A DNA stretch of 64,000 nt from Tetrahymena thermophila SB210 (lineage: Eukaryota; Ciliophora; Oligohymenophorea; Hymenostomatida; Tetrahymenidae): NCBI RefSeq assembly GCF_000189635.1, contig NW_002476544.1, positions 62,001-126,000 of the forward strand. The letters run 5' to 3'. Under the pieces are notes generated by a model. That model saw nothing but the letters and a program-made list of their open reading frames with translations, searched no databases and was not told the DNA's origin. The position numbers and the translations under genes were made by a program. Below, in pieces: positions 12,441-23,885 of this stretch. Each line of letters opens with the position of its first letter. Positions within the stretch are counted from its first letter, which is position 1.

Positions 12441-15271
12441 TCACAATCTTAAGCAGAAATCAACACAAATTTCAAGCATACTGTCAAGTATTCTTGTATC
12501 AGGAACCTAAACTGAAGCACCGTATATAGAAGAGCTAGAACTATTTTTAAATTTTTCAGGATTTTCTGCAACCTAATAATTTATTTAGATTAATGAACTA
12601 GTTTAAATATTTAATAAATATTTTTAAGTTGATTACTTCTTTAACTGCTAACTTAAGGTCTCTAATTAAATCTTTAACACGGTTTGCGATACCGTGAGTA
12701 ATTGAAATATGAATGGCTGCAGGTCTTTAAACACCAGCAAAAGCCCATCCCTTTTAACTTAAAGCTCCTTCTAAGTGATAAATATTTCTATTAACTCCTT
12801 TTTTGTAAACAATAGCAACGACGACTGTTTTAGGATTACCAATAACATCAATTTCTTATAATTCAGGAGATTCTTTAATGGCTTACACTAGCTATTTAAC
12901 ACATCCACTTATGCTCTTAGATTTTTCAATGTATCTATTCATTTAAAATAAATTAAAATAATATATTACAAAACTAAATATCTATTTACCCTTGCTTGCC
13001 ATGATATTGCATAGCATACCATGCTCCTGCAATAGGTGCTCCTGCTTTTGAACCACAAACAGAAGGAGTAGCATAAAAACCACCAGGCCAGTCACTAAGA
13101 GATGTGTAGCAAGAATGTCTTAATTCCAATGTTTTAAACATACACACTGATACACCTTTTGGGGCTAAACCGTATTTATGATGATCACAGCTTATTGAAG
13201 TTACTCCTATTTTAATAATTAAAATAAATATTTATTTATAAAACCTAAAATTAAAACTTGAAAATAATTAAAAATTTATTGTTGTTGAATATAGTTTTGA
13301 AAAACTTAAAATTTTAAATAGTATTTTACCATCAACAGTAAAGTCAAAAGGTGGAATATCTAAATTGTAATCTTTAGCAAAAGCAACGACAAAGCCACCT
13401 AAACAACAATCTACGTGAAGGCCAATTCCTTTTGATTTAGCAAGCTTGGCCAATTAAGGAATAGGATCAATAGTACCGTGAGGGAAGTTTGGAACAGATC
13501 CAACAAGCTAAATATTTAAAAATAATATATTAGAAATTTAAATAAATTTTCATAAATTGCAAGAAAAATAAGAACAAGTTTAATTTAAAATTAAAATTCA
13601 GTTTTTTAAGTTCAATTTTAAAACAATTTATAGTAAAATATAATAACCAATTTATTTTTTTACTCAAGAAATTAAGTAAAATTTTAAGCATAACGCAAAA
13701 ATATTTCTTATAATAAACTATAATCAGTTGATTTAATAAATTTCTTATTTACTTACTTATTTATATTTTTTTTAATTGTTAATTTCCTTTACTTGGCATT
13801 AATGGATAGAGAAATATTTAAAAAATAAAGAGATTTTTAAAAATCAATCTAAAAATTCAAATTATTTTTAATAAAAATCAAGTTTATATGTTACCATTAT
13901 TGTATTAGAGTCAATTCTTTTTTTCACTTCGCTGATCTCAACAACAGAATCTTTATTGACAGGAACTCTGATACACTTGACTTTGAAGAAGTTGCATGCT
14001 TTATTGAAGGCAGGATGAGCAGTTACAGGCATAACTCTTTAATTATTTTATTTAATTAATTTATTTTATTTTGAAATATTGTGAATTACATATTTGGTTC
14101 AGTGATTTTTCTATATTTTGCAGCATAATTTCTATGAGCAAGGACACCCATCATGATTGATTCAGTACCACCAGTTGTTGTGAACCCATAACCGTCGTTA
14201 GATCCAAATAAATTGCATGTCATTTTAATGATTTCTGCCTCCATTTATCTGGTTGCAGGGAAAATATCATAATGCATAGGATTGTGGTATAAGAAACCCT
14301 CTGTTTGTTTATAAAAGAAATTAAATAAGTTGATATAAAAAATAATTTGTTACTTGCAAACTCTGAAACTTCCTTCTCGAAATCTCTATCATCACCATAT
14401 CTAGAGCCAGATATCTTACCAGATCCTGATAATTTATCATCTCTATCAATCCAGTCCTTAAATCTCTTTTAGAGGAGAGCTTAGTTCATTCCTTTATCAT
14501 TTAATACAGGGCATTTTTCATTAGTGTATTTATCAATAGTGTGTTCTAACTCATGCTCTAACTTCTACTTGCTCTTTTCAAGTTCTTTTTTAGCAAATGG
14601 CACATAAGTAACTATAAGCTTGAAAATTTAAGCTTTTAAGCTGACTTCTCTTTCTATAAAAAATTTAAAATAGTGGATTAATATCTTAGTTTTTACATTT
14701 CAAAAAGATATTAGAAAGAATTTGTGTTTAATACACTTATGAATTAAAACAACTTTCTTATCAATAGTTAATTGAATTTTTTAATAATTAATTGTGGTTT
14801 TAAGCTTACTCTAAATAAATTTTTTTAATTTTTTTTTTTTAAGGTTTTGATAGAAAATTGTTTAATGCCACGATTCATTCAGTTTTTAAAATGTATTAAT
14901 TGTTTTTGTAATAAATTCTAATTGAATAAAGCTGAAATGATTTTTATTTGTTTTTCTCCTTAATACTGAATTCATAGTTTAACTAAGAAAGTATTTTCTA
15001 TTGTAGACAAAATGAATTTACCTTTGAAAATAAAGTTAAGTATGCTATAGATGGTCTTTAAGGTCATAATAAGGCAGAAGAACACCAGGACTAAAAGTAC
15101 TGATTGATCAAAATAACCTAAATCGTTTTTTCTACAAAAGGCTATGAAGTATTATTCATATTAATGAGTGAAAGGATGGATTATGTTATATAAATGGTCT
15201 CTACTATATTTATATGCTTCTACTAAATCAGATGTAGTGAGACCGCTAATAACTTTACGGACTATTTCCAT
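12441..15271 (-). CDS. SGPL1: Sphingosine-1-phosphate lyase (PLP enzyme)
   Basis: Eight exons fit exactly: 15271-15022, 14653-14354, 14300-14090, 14036-13895, 13507-13330, 13206-12990, 12934-12637 and 12572-12441. They sum to 1728 nt (575 residues; the human enzyme has about 568). The enzyme cleaves sphingosine-1-phosphate to phosphoethanolamine and a long-chain aldehyde at the ER membrane. Residues about 57-82 form the N-terminal membrane anchor (VLLVLVFFCLIMTLKTIYSI). The core has the PLP-fold motifs TTTGGTES, HPAFNKAC, PNFPHGTIDPI and LHVDCCLGGF. The Schiff-base lysine is K371 in SCDHHKYG (codon 13177-13175); animal enzymes read SADTHKYG there. FYATPSVCGSKAGAPIAGAW follows, and the C-terminal domain is complete. 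The frame stays open upstream to an ATG near 15465, so a longer N-terminus is possible. I chose 15271 because its length before the anchor fits the family. Confidence 0.95.
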
Positions 15272-16693
15272 TAATTTTCTTTTTATCTCTACTTTTAGTT
15301 TTTATCCTACAATTAAAGTTTTCAATTTAAATGCTTTTTCATAATCTTGGATTCTAGCTGGACGTATTTAAGCTATAAGAATTGCCTTAATATATTAAAA
15401 TTACTATTTGCTTAATTATTAAATTGTGATAAACGAACAAAATAGATAGATTGTAAAATGGATCATTCCAATTTATATTCAAAATTTAAAGTGGATTAAT
15501 GTAATTAATTTGATTAAGGAGTAATTCGCCGAATAAGTAAATACATTATTTAACATGAGGATATGTTGAATGATGTAAATAGTATTATAGATGTTAATGA
15601 TTGGCTGTTGTTATCATTAATTTTAGGTTATTGTACTTTTGAGGTAAAATGCATTTAAATAGCGTCATATTAAATTTTTTTAATAAAACTTTACAAGAGT
15701 AGTGTCAATTGTTAACAGAAAGTTTCAGATGGCCCTCTAATTTAAATGTGCATTAAATTAGTTATAATTAACACATTTAGAGAAAATTGATCGAATATTC
15801 TTTATACAAATTCATTTTGTAAATTGCTTTATAGATATTTTAAAAATTAATTATTCTGCGATATTCTGATGCGATAAGTAAAGTCTTGTGTGAGCTTTAG
15901 CATAATATAAATAAATGACAATAACTTTTTTGTGAATATATCTTTTTAGTTGAAAATAATAAAAAATTTGCTTATAACGCTTTAAAAAATTGATTCTGGC
16001 TTGAATTATCTCTATTTTAACTTCAAAATAGATATGCTTGAGCCAAAAATCTTTATAAAATTTTAATAAAAACTCAGATGCAAAAGAGCAATGAAAAATC
16101 TGTAAATAAAAAGTGAGCCTCGCTTAATAAAAGTTAGTGTAAATTAATTAATTTAAAATCTAAAAATTAAGTCTTTATTTAGTTTAAGTATTATCTCTTC
16201 TTACTTTGCATATTCCAGCATAATTTACTGCTTCCAAAAGATTTTATTAGTATTTTTACTATTTAAAAACCAATCAAATAAGAATATTTTTCTTAGATTT
16301 TCTCTCACAAATAACATATAGATTTTACACATTAACTTTAATCCTTTGGAATATAATTTTATTTAGAATTATCTTTTAGCAAATACAAAATTAATTTAAT
16401 ACATTACTCATTCAATGATATTTTAATGGTTATTTCTTTTTGACTTAAAATTTGATTGATTTTAAACTCTAATATTATATTACTGTTTGAAGTATCTTTC
16501 TTAAACATTCTTTTGATATTGTTTGTTTTTCATTTGATTTATTTATTTACACTTTTTTTGATGAAAAAACAATAAAAATAGCTTAACAATTTTTAAAAAG
16601 ATTATAAAAATACTTGGACAATACAATTAACAGCATTTAAAATATGGAAACAAATATTAAATTAAGATTATAACTTATGATTGCATTTTTTGT
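15272..16693. other. Intergenic region upstream of the lyase gene
   Basis: It holds the promoter of the lyase (minus) and the 3' flank of the SET gene. The first 200 bases stay open in the lyase frame and could code an N-terminal extension. Beyond that I saw A/T-rich DNA and no gene. Confidence 0.55.
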
Positions 16694-18583
16694 TCATTTT
16701 TGATAAAGCAATCTGGCAAGAATAACTTATATTATATAATGGAAGTAAGGGAGATATTTAGGGTCAGATTTAGCAGACTCTAAAATTTACTTTTTGTCAT
16801 TGTTTTCAAGCAAGTACATCATCTTGCTAGCCATGTCAATGTAGTATTCTATTATGTTTTTCTCTCCTAGTCTAATAAGCACGCAATTACGTTAGTTTTC
16901 GCTGAGAGAACCTGATTCGAGCAACTCTTTGTCTTTTACTACTGTTGTTTTGTATTTTAACAAAAGAGGAATAAGCAATTCCTACACTCTCTACCACATT
17001 TTGTGCTCGTTTTCGACTGATAGTGGAGGAGTTTTTTGAGGTAAAAAGGGGAGGTTAGACTAATTTGTTTATTCAATGTATTTCTTGTGGGAATCAAATA
17101 ATTTTCCTAGCTAGTTAGGGTCACGAATGCAAATAAATCTCAAATATCCTAAAAATCCAGTAGAATTTTATGTTTCGAAATCTTCATTAATCCTAGTTAA
17201 GCAGCAAACTGGAATACTGCCACCAATTAGCTTGGCCTTAATAGGTAAAGTAGGATCGTCCTAAGCTTAATCGAAGCAGAATACAACTGGTAGTTCATTG
17301 AAATAGTTAATTCCGCGATAGTCGTTTTATATCAATTAGCGTCCAGGGCGTTCTTCTTCTTTCAATTTTTTAATTGTTTCTGTGTGATCTTAAACATCTA
17401 CAAAGCCATAATTTAAAAATAGCTTTGAGTTACATTTGCTTCCATATGAAAAATGAATTTGTTAATTGCGCTAGATTTTTTTTAATGCTTTTACAGTAAA
17501 GCAGTTTGTAGCATCGTCAAATACCCATTCACTGTCTTCTTATCCACTATGCTTATGATTTAGCATATCTGCCAAAGGAACCATAACACTGGTTTTGACT
17601 CCTTTCACTTTAATACCAAAGACTCTTGAGTGAGAGCAAAGGAAAGCCCAACGGAACTATTCGAATGAAAACTCTGATTTGAATTCTGGAATGACTTGGC
17701 TGATTGATTCATAATCAGTTTTAATGTCTTCCTTTTATTCTTAAACTAGCTTAAGAGCAGCTGTGCCTTCCAAATATTAAAGTTCTTCTTCGCTAAAGAG
17801 AGCTGGAAAACTGCTAAGATCTGTGGGTAGAGAATCAATATATGCTTTATAATGAGAAGCATCTTTTTTCTTTTATTCTTACAATAAGAAAAGTGCAAAA
17901 TAAGCATGCTTCTATTAAACAAGCTGGGTATTCTTTTCAGTTAAAATCTTGCAGAAATCTGAAGAACTTGCAACATCTAAAGTAATAACCTATTCTTAAG
18001 GAATTGAAATCACAGTCTCATCAGCTTAAATGATTCTTTTAGAAACTATGCTTCTATTATGAGTACTTAAATACTTTAATTTAATACTTGAAAATTCTCC
18101 TTTGTTGGCTTAAACCCAGCTTAAAAGATTTTCTGATTTTTTTAAAGTTTCCTTGTCTGCTAATTCCTTTTCTTAATTTTATTGATTGATTTCTTGCTAA
18201 ATCAAGTCCTTCAATTTTAAGAGCTCTTCATTGTTTTGTTCAATTTAAAGACCCTCTTGTACAGACTTGAGAGCTAAGTCAAGTTAGTCTAATTGATGAT
18301 AAGCTGAAGCTTCTCTAATATAAACTTAAATGTAATCTTTGTTGAGAGATTTGCAAATCTAGATATCCTAGAGAGATTAACTAAAGTTTTCCAAAAGATA
18401 ATAAGCCAAAGATCTGTTATGGAAATAGGCATAATTCTTATCATCAAACTTAATAGCCTAACTGTAGTAATCAATAGCTTTGTGATAATTCTCTAACTAA
18501 AGCTATGTGTTACCTTATTCCTTTAGTCTATCTCCCTCGCTAATTACCTTTTAATCTTTATTTCCTTTTTTTTTGTGAGCCAT
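16694..18583 (-). CDS. TPR + SET-domain protein lysine methyltransferase (LSMT/SETD3 class)
   Basis: One exon, 629 residues. The start (MAHKKKGNKDQKVISEGDRL) runs into tetratricopeptide repeats over about residues 15-125 (NTQLQLENYHKAIDYYSQAI, then YAYFHNRSLAYYLLENFSQS), like the TPRs of co-chaperones. A SET domain of the split RuBisCO-LSMT/SETD3 type follows. Its parts are VISIPQEQVITLD, HYKAYIDSLP, the cofactor-binding PLADMLNHKHSG (N342, H343) and HFSYGSKCNSKLFLNYGF, which holds the YG and NYGF motifs. An LSMT-type substrate-binding region completes the C-terminus. Such enzymes use S-adenosylmethionine to methylate lysine (or histidine for SETD3) in non-histone proteins. The TPR may recruit substrate or a chaperone; that is inference. 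Many in-frame TAA/TAG codons read as Gln. The (TTAACTAA)-like repeat directly upstream is the 5' flank. Confidence 0.88.
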
Positions 18584-20306
18584 CTTAACTAATTAACTAA
18601 CTAACTAACTAATAATTAACCTATTTATTATCCGTTTATAAATTTATATAGTAAAAATCTTAAATTTAGTAAATATATATTATTATCTCCTCAATATTAA
18701 TTAATATCTCAGTTTTGATGCTAATTATTCTATGACTGCAGACAGAAGTACCAATTTATTTATCTTCACTAAAATATCTTTTTTGGCTAGATTAATTCTA
18801 CATGGATAACAATTTCATTTGATTATACACAAGATTTGTATATTAATTAAACAAATAAACATAATTTTATAATTAAATATCATCTTTATTGTGTTTGATT
18901 GATAAAAATTTCTATGATAAATAAGTTAAATGAAATTTCCATATTTGTTCATTAATAGGATAACTAATATAAAAATAATTAAAGTATTTTTTGCTTTTTT
19001 AAATCATGAAATTTACCTTTTATCAAATTATTAAAACAAACCCACTTTAAAGTATATTGTTTTGTTTATTTATCAAATGAATACATTTTTATATTCATCT
19101 ATTAATTCCTTTTATCAAATACTATTATAAGAATATTGATTATTTATTTTAAGTAACAAATATAAAACATATAATGTTTTTATCACAAAGATTATTATTA
19201 TTATATAAATTTTTGAATTTTCTAATCTGAGTTTCATATTAGTTTTTACTGTTTCTCTAACAGTTATTTTATGTCTTCGAAATGAGTTTCTTCATTCTTG
19301 TTTATTGTAGTAGCTGTATATTGGATCCATTTTGTATAGTCCTAACCATTATACTTTATTAAATGGTTTTTTTTAATTGTCTCTTTTTTCGATTAACCTC
19401 GTATCGTCTGGATTTGAATTTAGCCAAATTATTCTATCTCTGTGATTATTAAAGAATTCTAATTTATTCATTAATGATAATGTTAAAATATTGTCATTTA
19501 TAAATCTATCCACATTTCTTTCGTTAATAATTTTGAATTACTGATACTATACTATTATAAGAATATTTATTTCAAATTTGATAATATTTTAACATTTTTA
19601 TGTGAAATATTTGTAATATATTTTTTTATTTTAATTTATTAATTATAAAAATATCATTTAAAAAAAATAAATTGTGTTAGCAGTATAAAAAAATGAAAAA
19701 TATGTTTTGTTTTTGTTTAAAAATACTTTGAATCTTTCAAAGCATTGTTAATCATTGAAAATAGATTTTTTAATTAATATAAATTTGCTTCTATAATATA
19801 ATTCAGCTTTATTTAATTAATATAAATTATCAGCAAAAAATGTAAAGCAAACATAATAAGTTAGTAGGATTTAAATGGTTTTATTCATGATTCACTTTAT
19901 ATAATTGAAATATAGTATTATTTATTTATTATATGCTTTTTTGATTCGAGATATAGCATTATTATTATTATATTTTATTTTGTTTGGAAAAATCTAATAG
20001 AGTTAATTAATTAATTATTAATTTACTTGAAATATTAAATTGCTTTGCAAATATTTGAGTTAATAAATAGAAATTAATTAATTAGTTTTTTTGTTTGTTA
20101 TATTTGATGGAAGATTAAATATAAAAAATATAGCTGTTTGAAATAGTATAGAATTAAGAAGGTATATCGTTAAGTGTGACTAGCGAGGCCACTTTACTAC
20201 TTTCAAAGTATAAGCATAATAATGTGTGAATCATCTTTTTTAGTTTATAAAATAGTAATATAATTATTAATAATCTAAATAAAACATATATTTAGATATT
20301 GCCAAT
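18584..20306. other. Intergenic region with a gene relic
   Basis: Starts with a TAACTAAC-type simple repeat (18588-18612), then A/T-rich DNA. A frame-broken coding remnant (19219-19560) is listed separately. A less A/T-rich patch at 20160-20210 (contains gtgactagcgaggccac) lies just upstream of the next gene, in a place suited to a promoter or 5' UTR. Confidence 0.5.
19219..19560 (-). pseudogene. Frame-broken gene remnant
   Basis: On the minus strand one frame reads ERNVDRFINDNILTLSLMNK, then FFNNHRDRIIWLNSNPDDTR, in good protein-like composition. It then loses sense, and a neighbouring frame reads YNGQDYTKWIQYTATTINKN and continues EETHFEDIKQLLEKQ to a TGA. The switch falls near the stretch 'aataaagtataatgg' (about 19360). 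Reading both halves as one peptide needs a single-base shift or a 13-nt intron, which is too short. I infer a decayed copy of a gene present elsewhere. I do not recognise the family. Confidence 0.4.
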
Positions 20307-23164
20307 ATGTTGCACGAAGTCGTATACTCTTCAGCTTCTTTAGCTTTTAAATAAAAATAGGGCAGATAATTTTAATTAGACTTAAGAACAGCAAAAAGGT
20401 TTACATTTTTGAAATTGATGTTTGTTTGTGACTGTTGATGGTATTTATGAATATTTTATAAAAAATAGATATTTTTTTAATTGATAAACCTATTCCTATG
20501 AAGAATGATAGCTTCATTATTTTGTTTGAAATACCTGATGAAGTAGTTTCAATAGATGCAAAAGATTGCAGGAATTCTTTATAATATATTTATCTTTCAT
20601 TTGCTTTGTACTTAGCTTAGTACACATTAATTCCAAAGTAATAAGAATAAATTTATATTAATTATAGTAGATATTGATTATTCTTATAATTATAAGGAAT
20701 GAAAATTAACAAATGATCGAGCTTAGCACATTAGAGATTACCAGAAGTTTTATTTAGGCACTAAAAAATACACAAAAAGAATAAAGCGAACTATATTCTA
20801 CTATTATTAGCGATTTTGAATAACTTAAGTAGATTTAATTTTACAAATTATAAATAAGGTGAGAGAGAGAGAGTAATTAATTTGTTGATTTAATATATTT
20901 TAGGAACTCTATCAAGTTTTAGCCAAGGTCTATTTCTGGTAATCCAATTAAAGGAGAAATAGCTTTGTATATGATCTATGAGTTTTAATAGGCTTATTCT
21001 CAGAAAAAGACAATTGATATAACCAAGACATTTGAGAGTCACTCTCTGATTTATTTCAACAAGGTCAAGGATGACCTATTTTCTGTCTTTCTGAATAAAG
21101 TAGATTCAATTAGATAAAATATATTGCACCACAACACAAGTTAACATTTTGTTATTTAAAAAAGATTAAGATGTAATTGAGTGAAAACAACTATCCATTT
21201 GATACGATTTTCATTGATTCTAGCATAAACGAGATAAAAACAGATTTATTGCATGAATATGATTAAAAGGTAAGTGAATTCTCTTACCTAAAGTAAATTC
21301 TTACCCAAAGAAAATCTCTTGAGGAGAAAATCAAGTAAGAATATGAGGAAACAATTAAGAAAAATGATGAAATAAGTGAAGAATTCTGCACTAATCTGCT
21401 TGTTCAAATATATGAGTATTATAAATAACAAAATCTTGATCTCTTTACAGAATCATAGAATAATATTTCTGAAACAACAATTATTGAAAAGCAACAAATA
21501 TTTTAGGATCTCATCAAAATGTACTTGAGCCATGCAAGAGGTCCATTTAAATGTAATTTATAACATTTTCATAATTTTAAAATATTTGTAAAACATATTT
21601 TAATTTCTCAGTGTCATTTTTTAATATAAAACTTAAAGTTGTCTTTTAGTAATTTTTTTAATAGAATAATCTGATTAGTTTCTTCAAATTGTAGATTGTT
21701 AAACTTTTAATATTTAAATAAAAAAGAATCTTATTTTATCAATTTTTTTTGAGATAAAAATTTAAGTTTAAATTTCTTATAATAAAAAATTAGATAAACT
21801 CTTAGCTGAAACTTAAACAAGATTTACTTTCGAGTTCTTTGATTAGTTCTTTAAACACCTTTAAGAACATTTCACAAATTAGCTAATTTAGCAAAAGTAA
21901 TAACAAAGTGAAATAGAAGAAAGATTAGTGGAATTAGAAGAGAAATTAAAAACATCAGAATAGTAATTTATTAATTATTTTTTTAGATTAGTTATGATTT
22001 AGTTTTTTTTATTTAGAAAAAATTCAAAGCTGGAAGAAGAAAATGAAAAGCTGGAAGAAATTAAAAAAGAAAGTATTAAGGACTAACAAAAGTTGTAAGA
22101 GTATAAATTTGGAGAAGAAAGCAATTAAAAAGAAATAAAATCACTGAAAGAAAAAATAGATAAAAAGCAATAAAAAATAAATAAATTATAAGATGAGCTC
22201 AACAAACAACTCATAGAATTTAAAAGATAAAATCAAGAACTATCTGATAAGGACTTCCGTTTGAAAGTTCTAAATGAAAAGTTACAAAAAGTAGATGAAA
22301 TGACAAAATCACTATTTTAATCTAACAACTCTGTTTCATCAACTTTTAAATCTTAAAATGATATGCAGACATACTTGCAAGATTTCAAAGACTACGTTCA
22401 AAAAGCAGAAAACTCTATCAACAGAATATCATCTATTAGGGAATCATTAAACTCTTCAGTAAATAATTTGGTGTAAATGTTTCAAATTTTAACATAAATT
22501 ATTTTTAGCAATAATTTGAGATTGAAAATATCGTCAAAAAGAGCATTAAATCAAAAGATAAAAATCAACTCCAAGAAGAGGTTATGAAAGCCAGAATTGA
22601 GGAGAGAGAAAATTTTGTGAAGGAAAGAAAACTCCTAGAAGATTAAATACATTAGCTTAGCAAAGAAAAATTTGATTTATTTTAGTAAATAACTCAATGG
22701 AAACTCAAAGAATTCGATTTTAATGTAACCAACTAATTTTATTGGATTTAAAATAATCAATAAAATATTTAAATTAAAATAAAGAAACAAATATAGATAA
22801 TACAAAAGTAGTAAGAGTGCATAGAAACAGAATAGTAAAAGTACAACGCCACAATGGATGTAATTAAAAATTATTAAATATGATTATTTACTACATTTTT
22901 CTTTTTATTAAGTACCTATAAACACAAGTTAAAAAATTTGAAGAACAAGGAGAATATATTTTCTTACTAAGATAGTAATTAGTTGATTCTCAGACAACAC
23001 TTGGTGACTAAGAAATGCTTATTGATTTACTATACCATCTATTACCTGAGCTAATTCTCTATATGAAAAAATAATAAAATAAATTAGCTAACTGTTTAAT
23101 GTCAATATAACCTTACACTAACTAGGTAGAGCAAATATTGAAATAAAATGGTCTTAAAATTTGA
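20307..23164 (+). CDS. Coiled-coil protein, function unknown
   Basis: A multi-exon gene starting MLHEVVYSSASLAFKQKQGR. The next exons read FLIDKPIPMKNDSFIILFEI and, after an intron ending near 20698, MIELSTLEITRSFIQALKNT. An unusual donor (gtgagagagagagag, about 20859) precedes FESHSLIYFNKVKDDLFSVF. From 21175 on the protein is mostly charged heptad-like helix (LTQRKSLEEKIKQEYEETIK; then LEEENEKLEEIKKESIKDQQ; then ARIEERENFVKERKLLEDQI). The last exon reads KKFEEQGEYIFLLRQQLVDS and ends VEQILKQNGLKI at TGA (23162-23164). The join of exons 1 and 2 is uncertain: the obvious donor at 20399 gives the wrong phase. No catalytic domain was seen. A cytoskeletal or basal-body role is possible but unsupported. 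Confidence 0.75.
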
Positions 23165-23491
23165 TTCAAATAAATAGCATTTTAAACTTATGTATGTATT
23201 CAACATGTTTTTATAAATACTAGTTTAAAAAAATAAAAAATAATCTAAAATATTTTCTATTGTTAAAATGAATTTTCCTATTTTTTATTAGCTATTTTTA
23301 AAAGTTTTTCATTTATTACAAACATAATTTTAATCAATTTTTTAACAATTTAAAATTAAAGCCTGAAATTCGATAGATCTATATAAAAAGTCTTATTAAA
23401 TATAATAAAAATTTCATTTTTTTCTGCTTAAAATAATTAATAAAAAATCTTTTTTTACTGAAATCTAAAAAAAAATTATTTAAAAATAAAT
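23165..23491. other. Intergenic A/T-rich spacer
   Basis: Separates the coiled-coil gene from the tRNA pair. It has long A and T runs; nothing coding was seen. Confidence 0.65.
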
Positions 23492-23497
23492 AAAAAA
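23492..23497 (-). terminator. Pol III T-run after tRNA-Glu copy 1
   Basis: Six consecutive T on the minus strand, starting two bases after the tRNA 3' end. Confidence 0.75.
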
Positions 23498-23498
23498 T

Positions 23499-23571
23499 TT
23501 CCCCCACCGGGACTTGAACCCGGGTCTGAAGGGTGAAAACCTTCTATCCTAACCTGCTAGACTATAGGGGA
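23499..23571 (-). tRNA. tRNA-Glu: tRNA-Glu(UUC), copy 1
   Basis: A 73-nt cloverleaf without an intron. The acceptor stem TCCCCTA pairs with TGGGGGA (one G.T pair). The anticodon loop TTTTCAC carries TTC, decoding GAA/GAG. The TPsiC arm carries the B box GGTTCAAGTCC, and the D arm has TAGTCTAGCAGGTTAGGA. A run of six T follows directly (Pol III stop). The mature sequence is the same as the copy at 30035-30107. Confidence 0.97.
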
Positions 23572-23802
23572 GACATGCTATAAATTAAAAAAATTGAAAT
23601 AACTATTATCGATTTTGAAATTTGATAGAAGCTATTTATTCTTTATAATTAAATGATCTAAAATATTTATTTCCAATATGAATTTTTATAAAATTTTAAT
23701 TTATTTCTAAAATATGGCGTATATTTAAATAATTTATTATTAATATGGATTCTTTGTATGTTATAGAAATTTATTATTAAATGGTTAAAAAAATAAAAAA
23801 AT

Positions 23803-23808
23803 AAAAAA
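23803..23808 (-). terminator. Pol III T-run after tRNA-Lys copy 1
   Basis: Six consecutive T on the minus strand, about four bases past the tRNA 3' end. Confidence 0.7.
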
Positions 23809-23812
23809 GATT

Positions 23813-23885
23813 AGCCCGCCGTGGGGCTCGAACCCACGACCACAAGATTAAGAGTCTTGCGCTCTACCGACTGAGCTAGGCGGGC
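23813..23885 (-). tRNA. tRNA-Lys: tRNA-Lys(CUU), copy 1
   Basis: A 73-nt cloverleaf without an intron. The acceptor stem GCCCGCC pairs fully with GGCGGGC. The anticodon loop CTCTTAA carries CTT (AAG codons). The A box is TAGCTCAGTCGG and the B box GGTTCGAGCCC. The base after the acceptor stem (discriminator) reads T, uncommon for a eukaryotic tRNA-Lys; the second copy shares it. T-rich DNA (T6 at 23803-23808) follows. Confidence 0.97.

Noticed and set aside
18289-18474. Minus-strand standard-code open frame inside the SET gene
   Set aside because: Out of frame with the TPR coding sequence, which explains the same bases.
18585-18615. TAACTAAC repeat considered as telomere-like sequence
   Set aside because: Tetrahymena telomeric repeat is of the C4A2/G4T2 type; this is a short AT-rich simple repeat next to a start codon.
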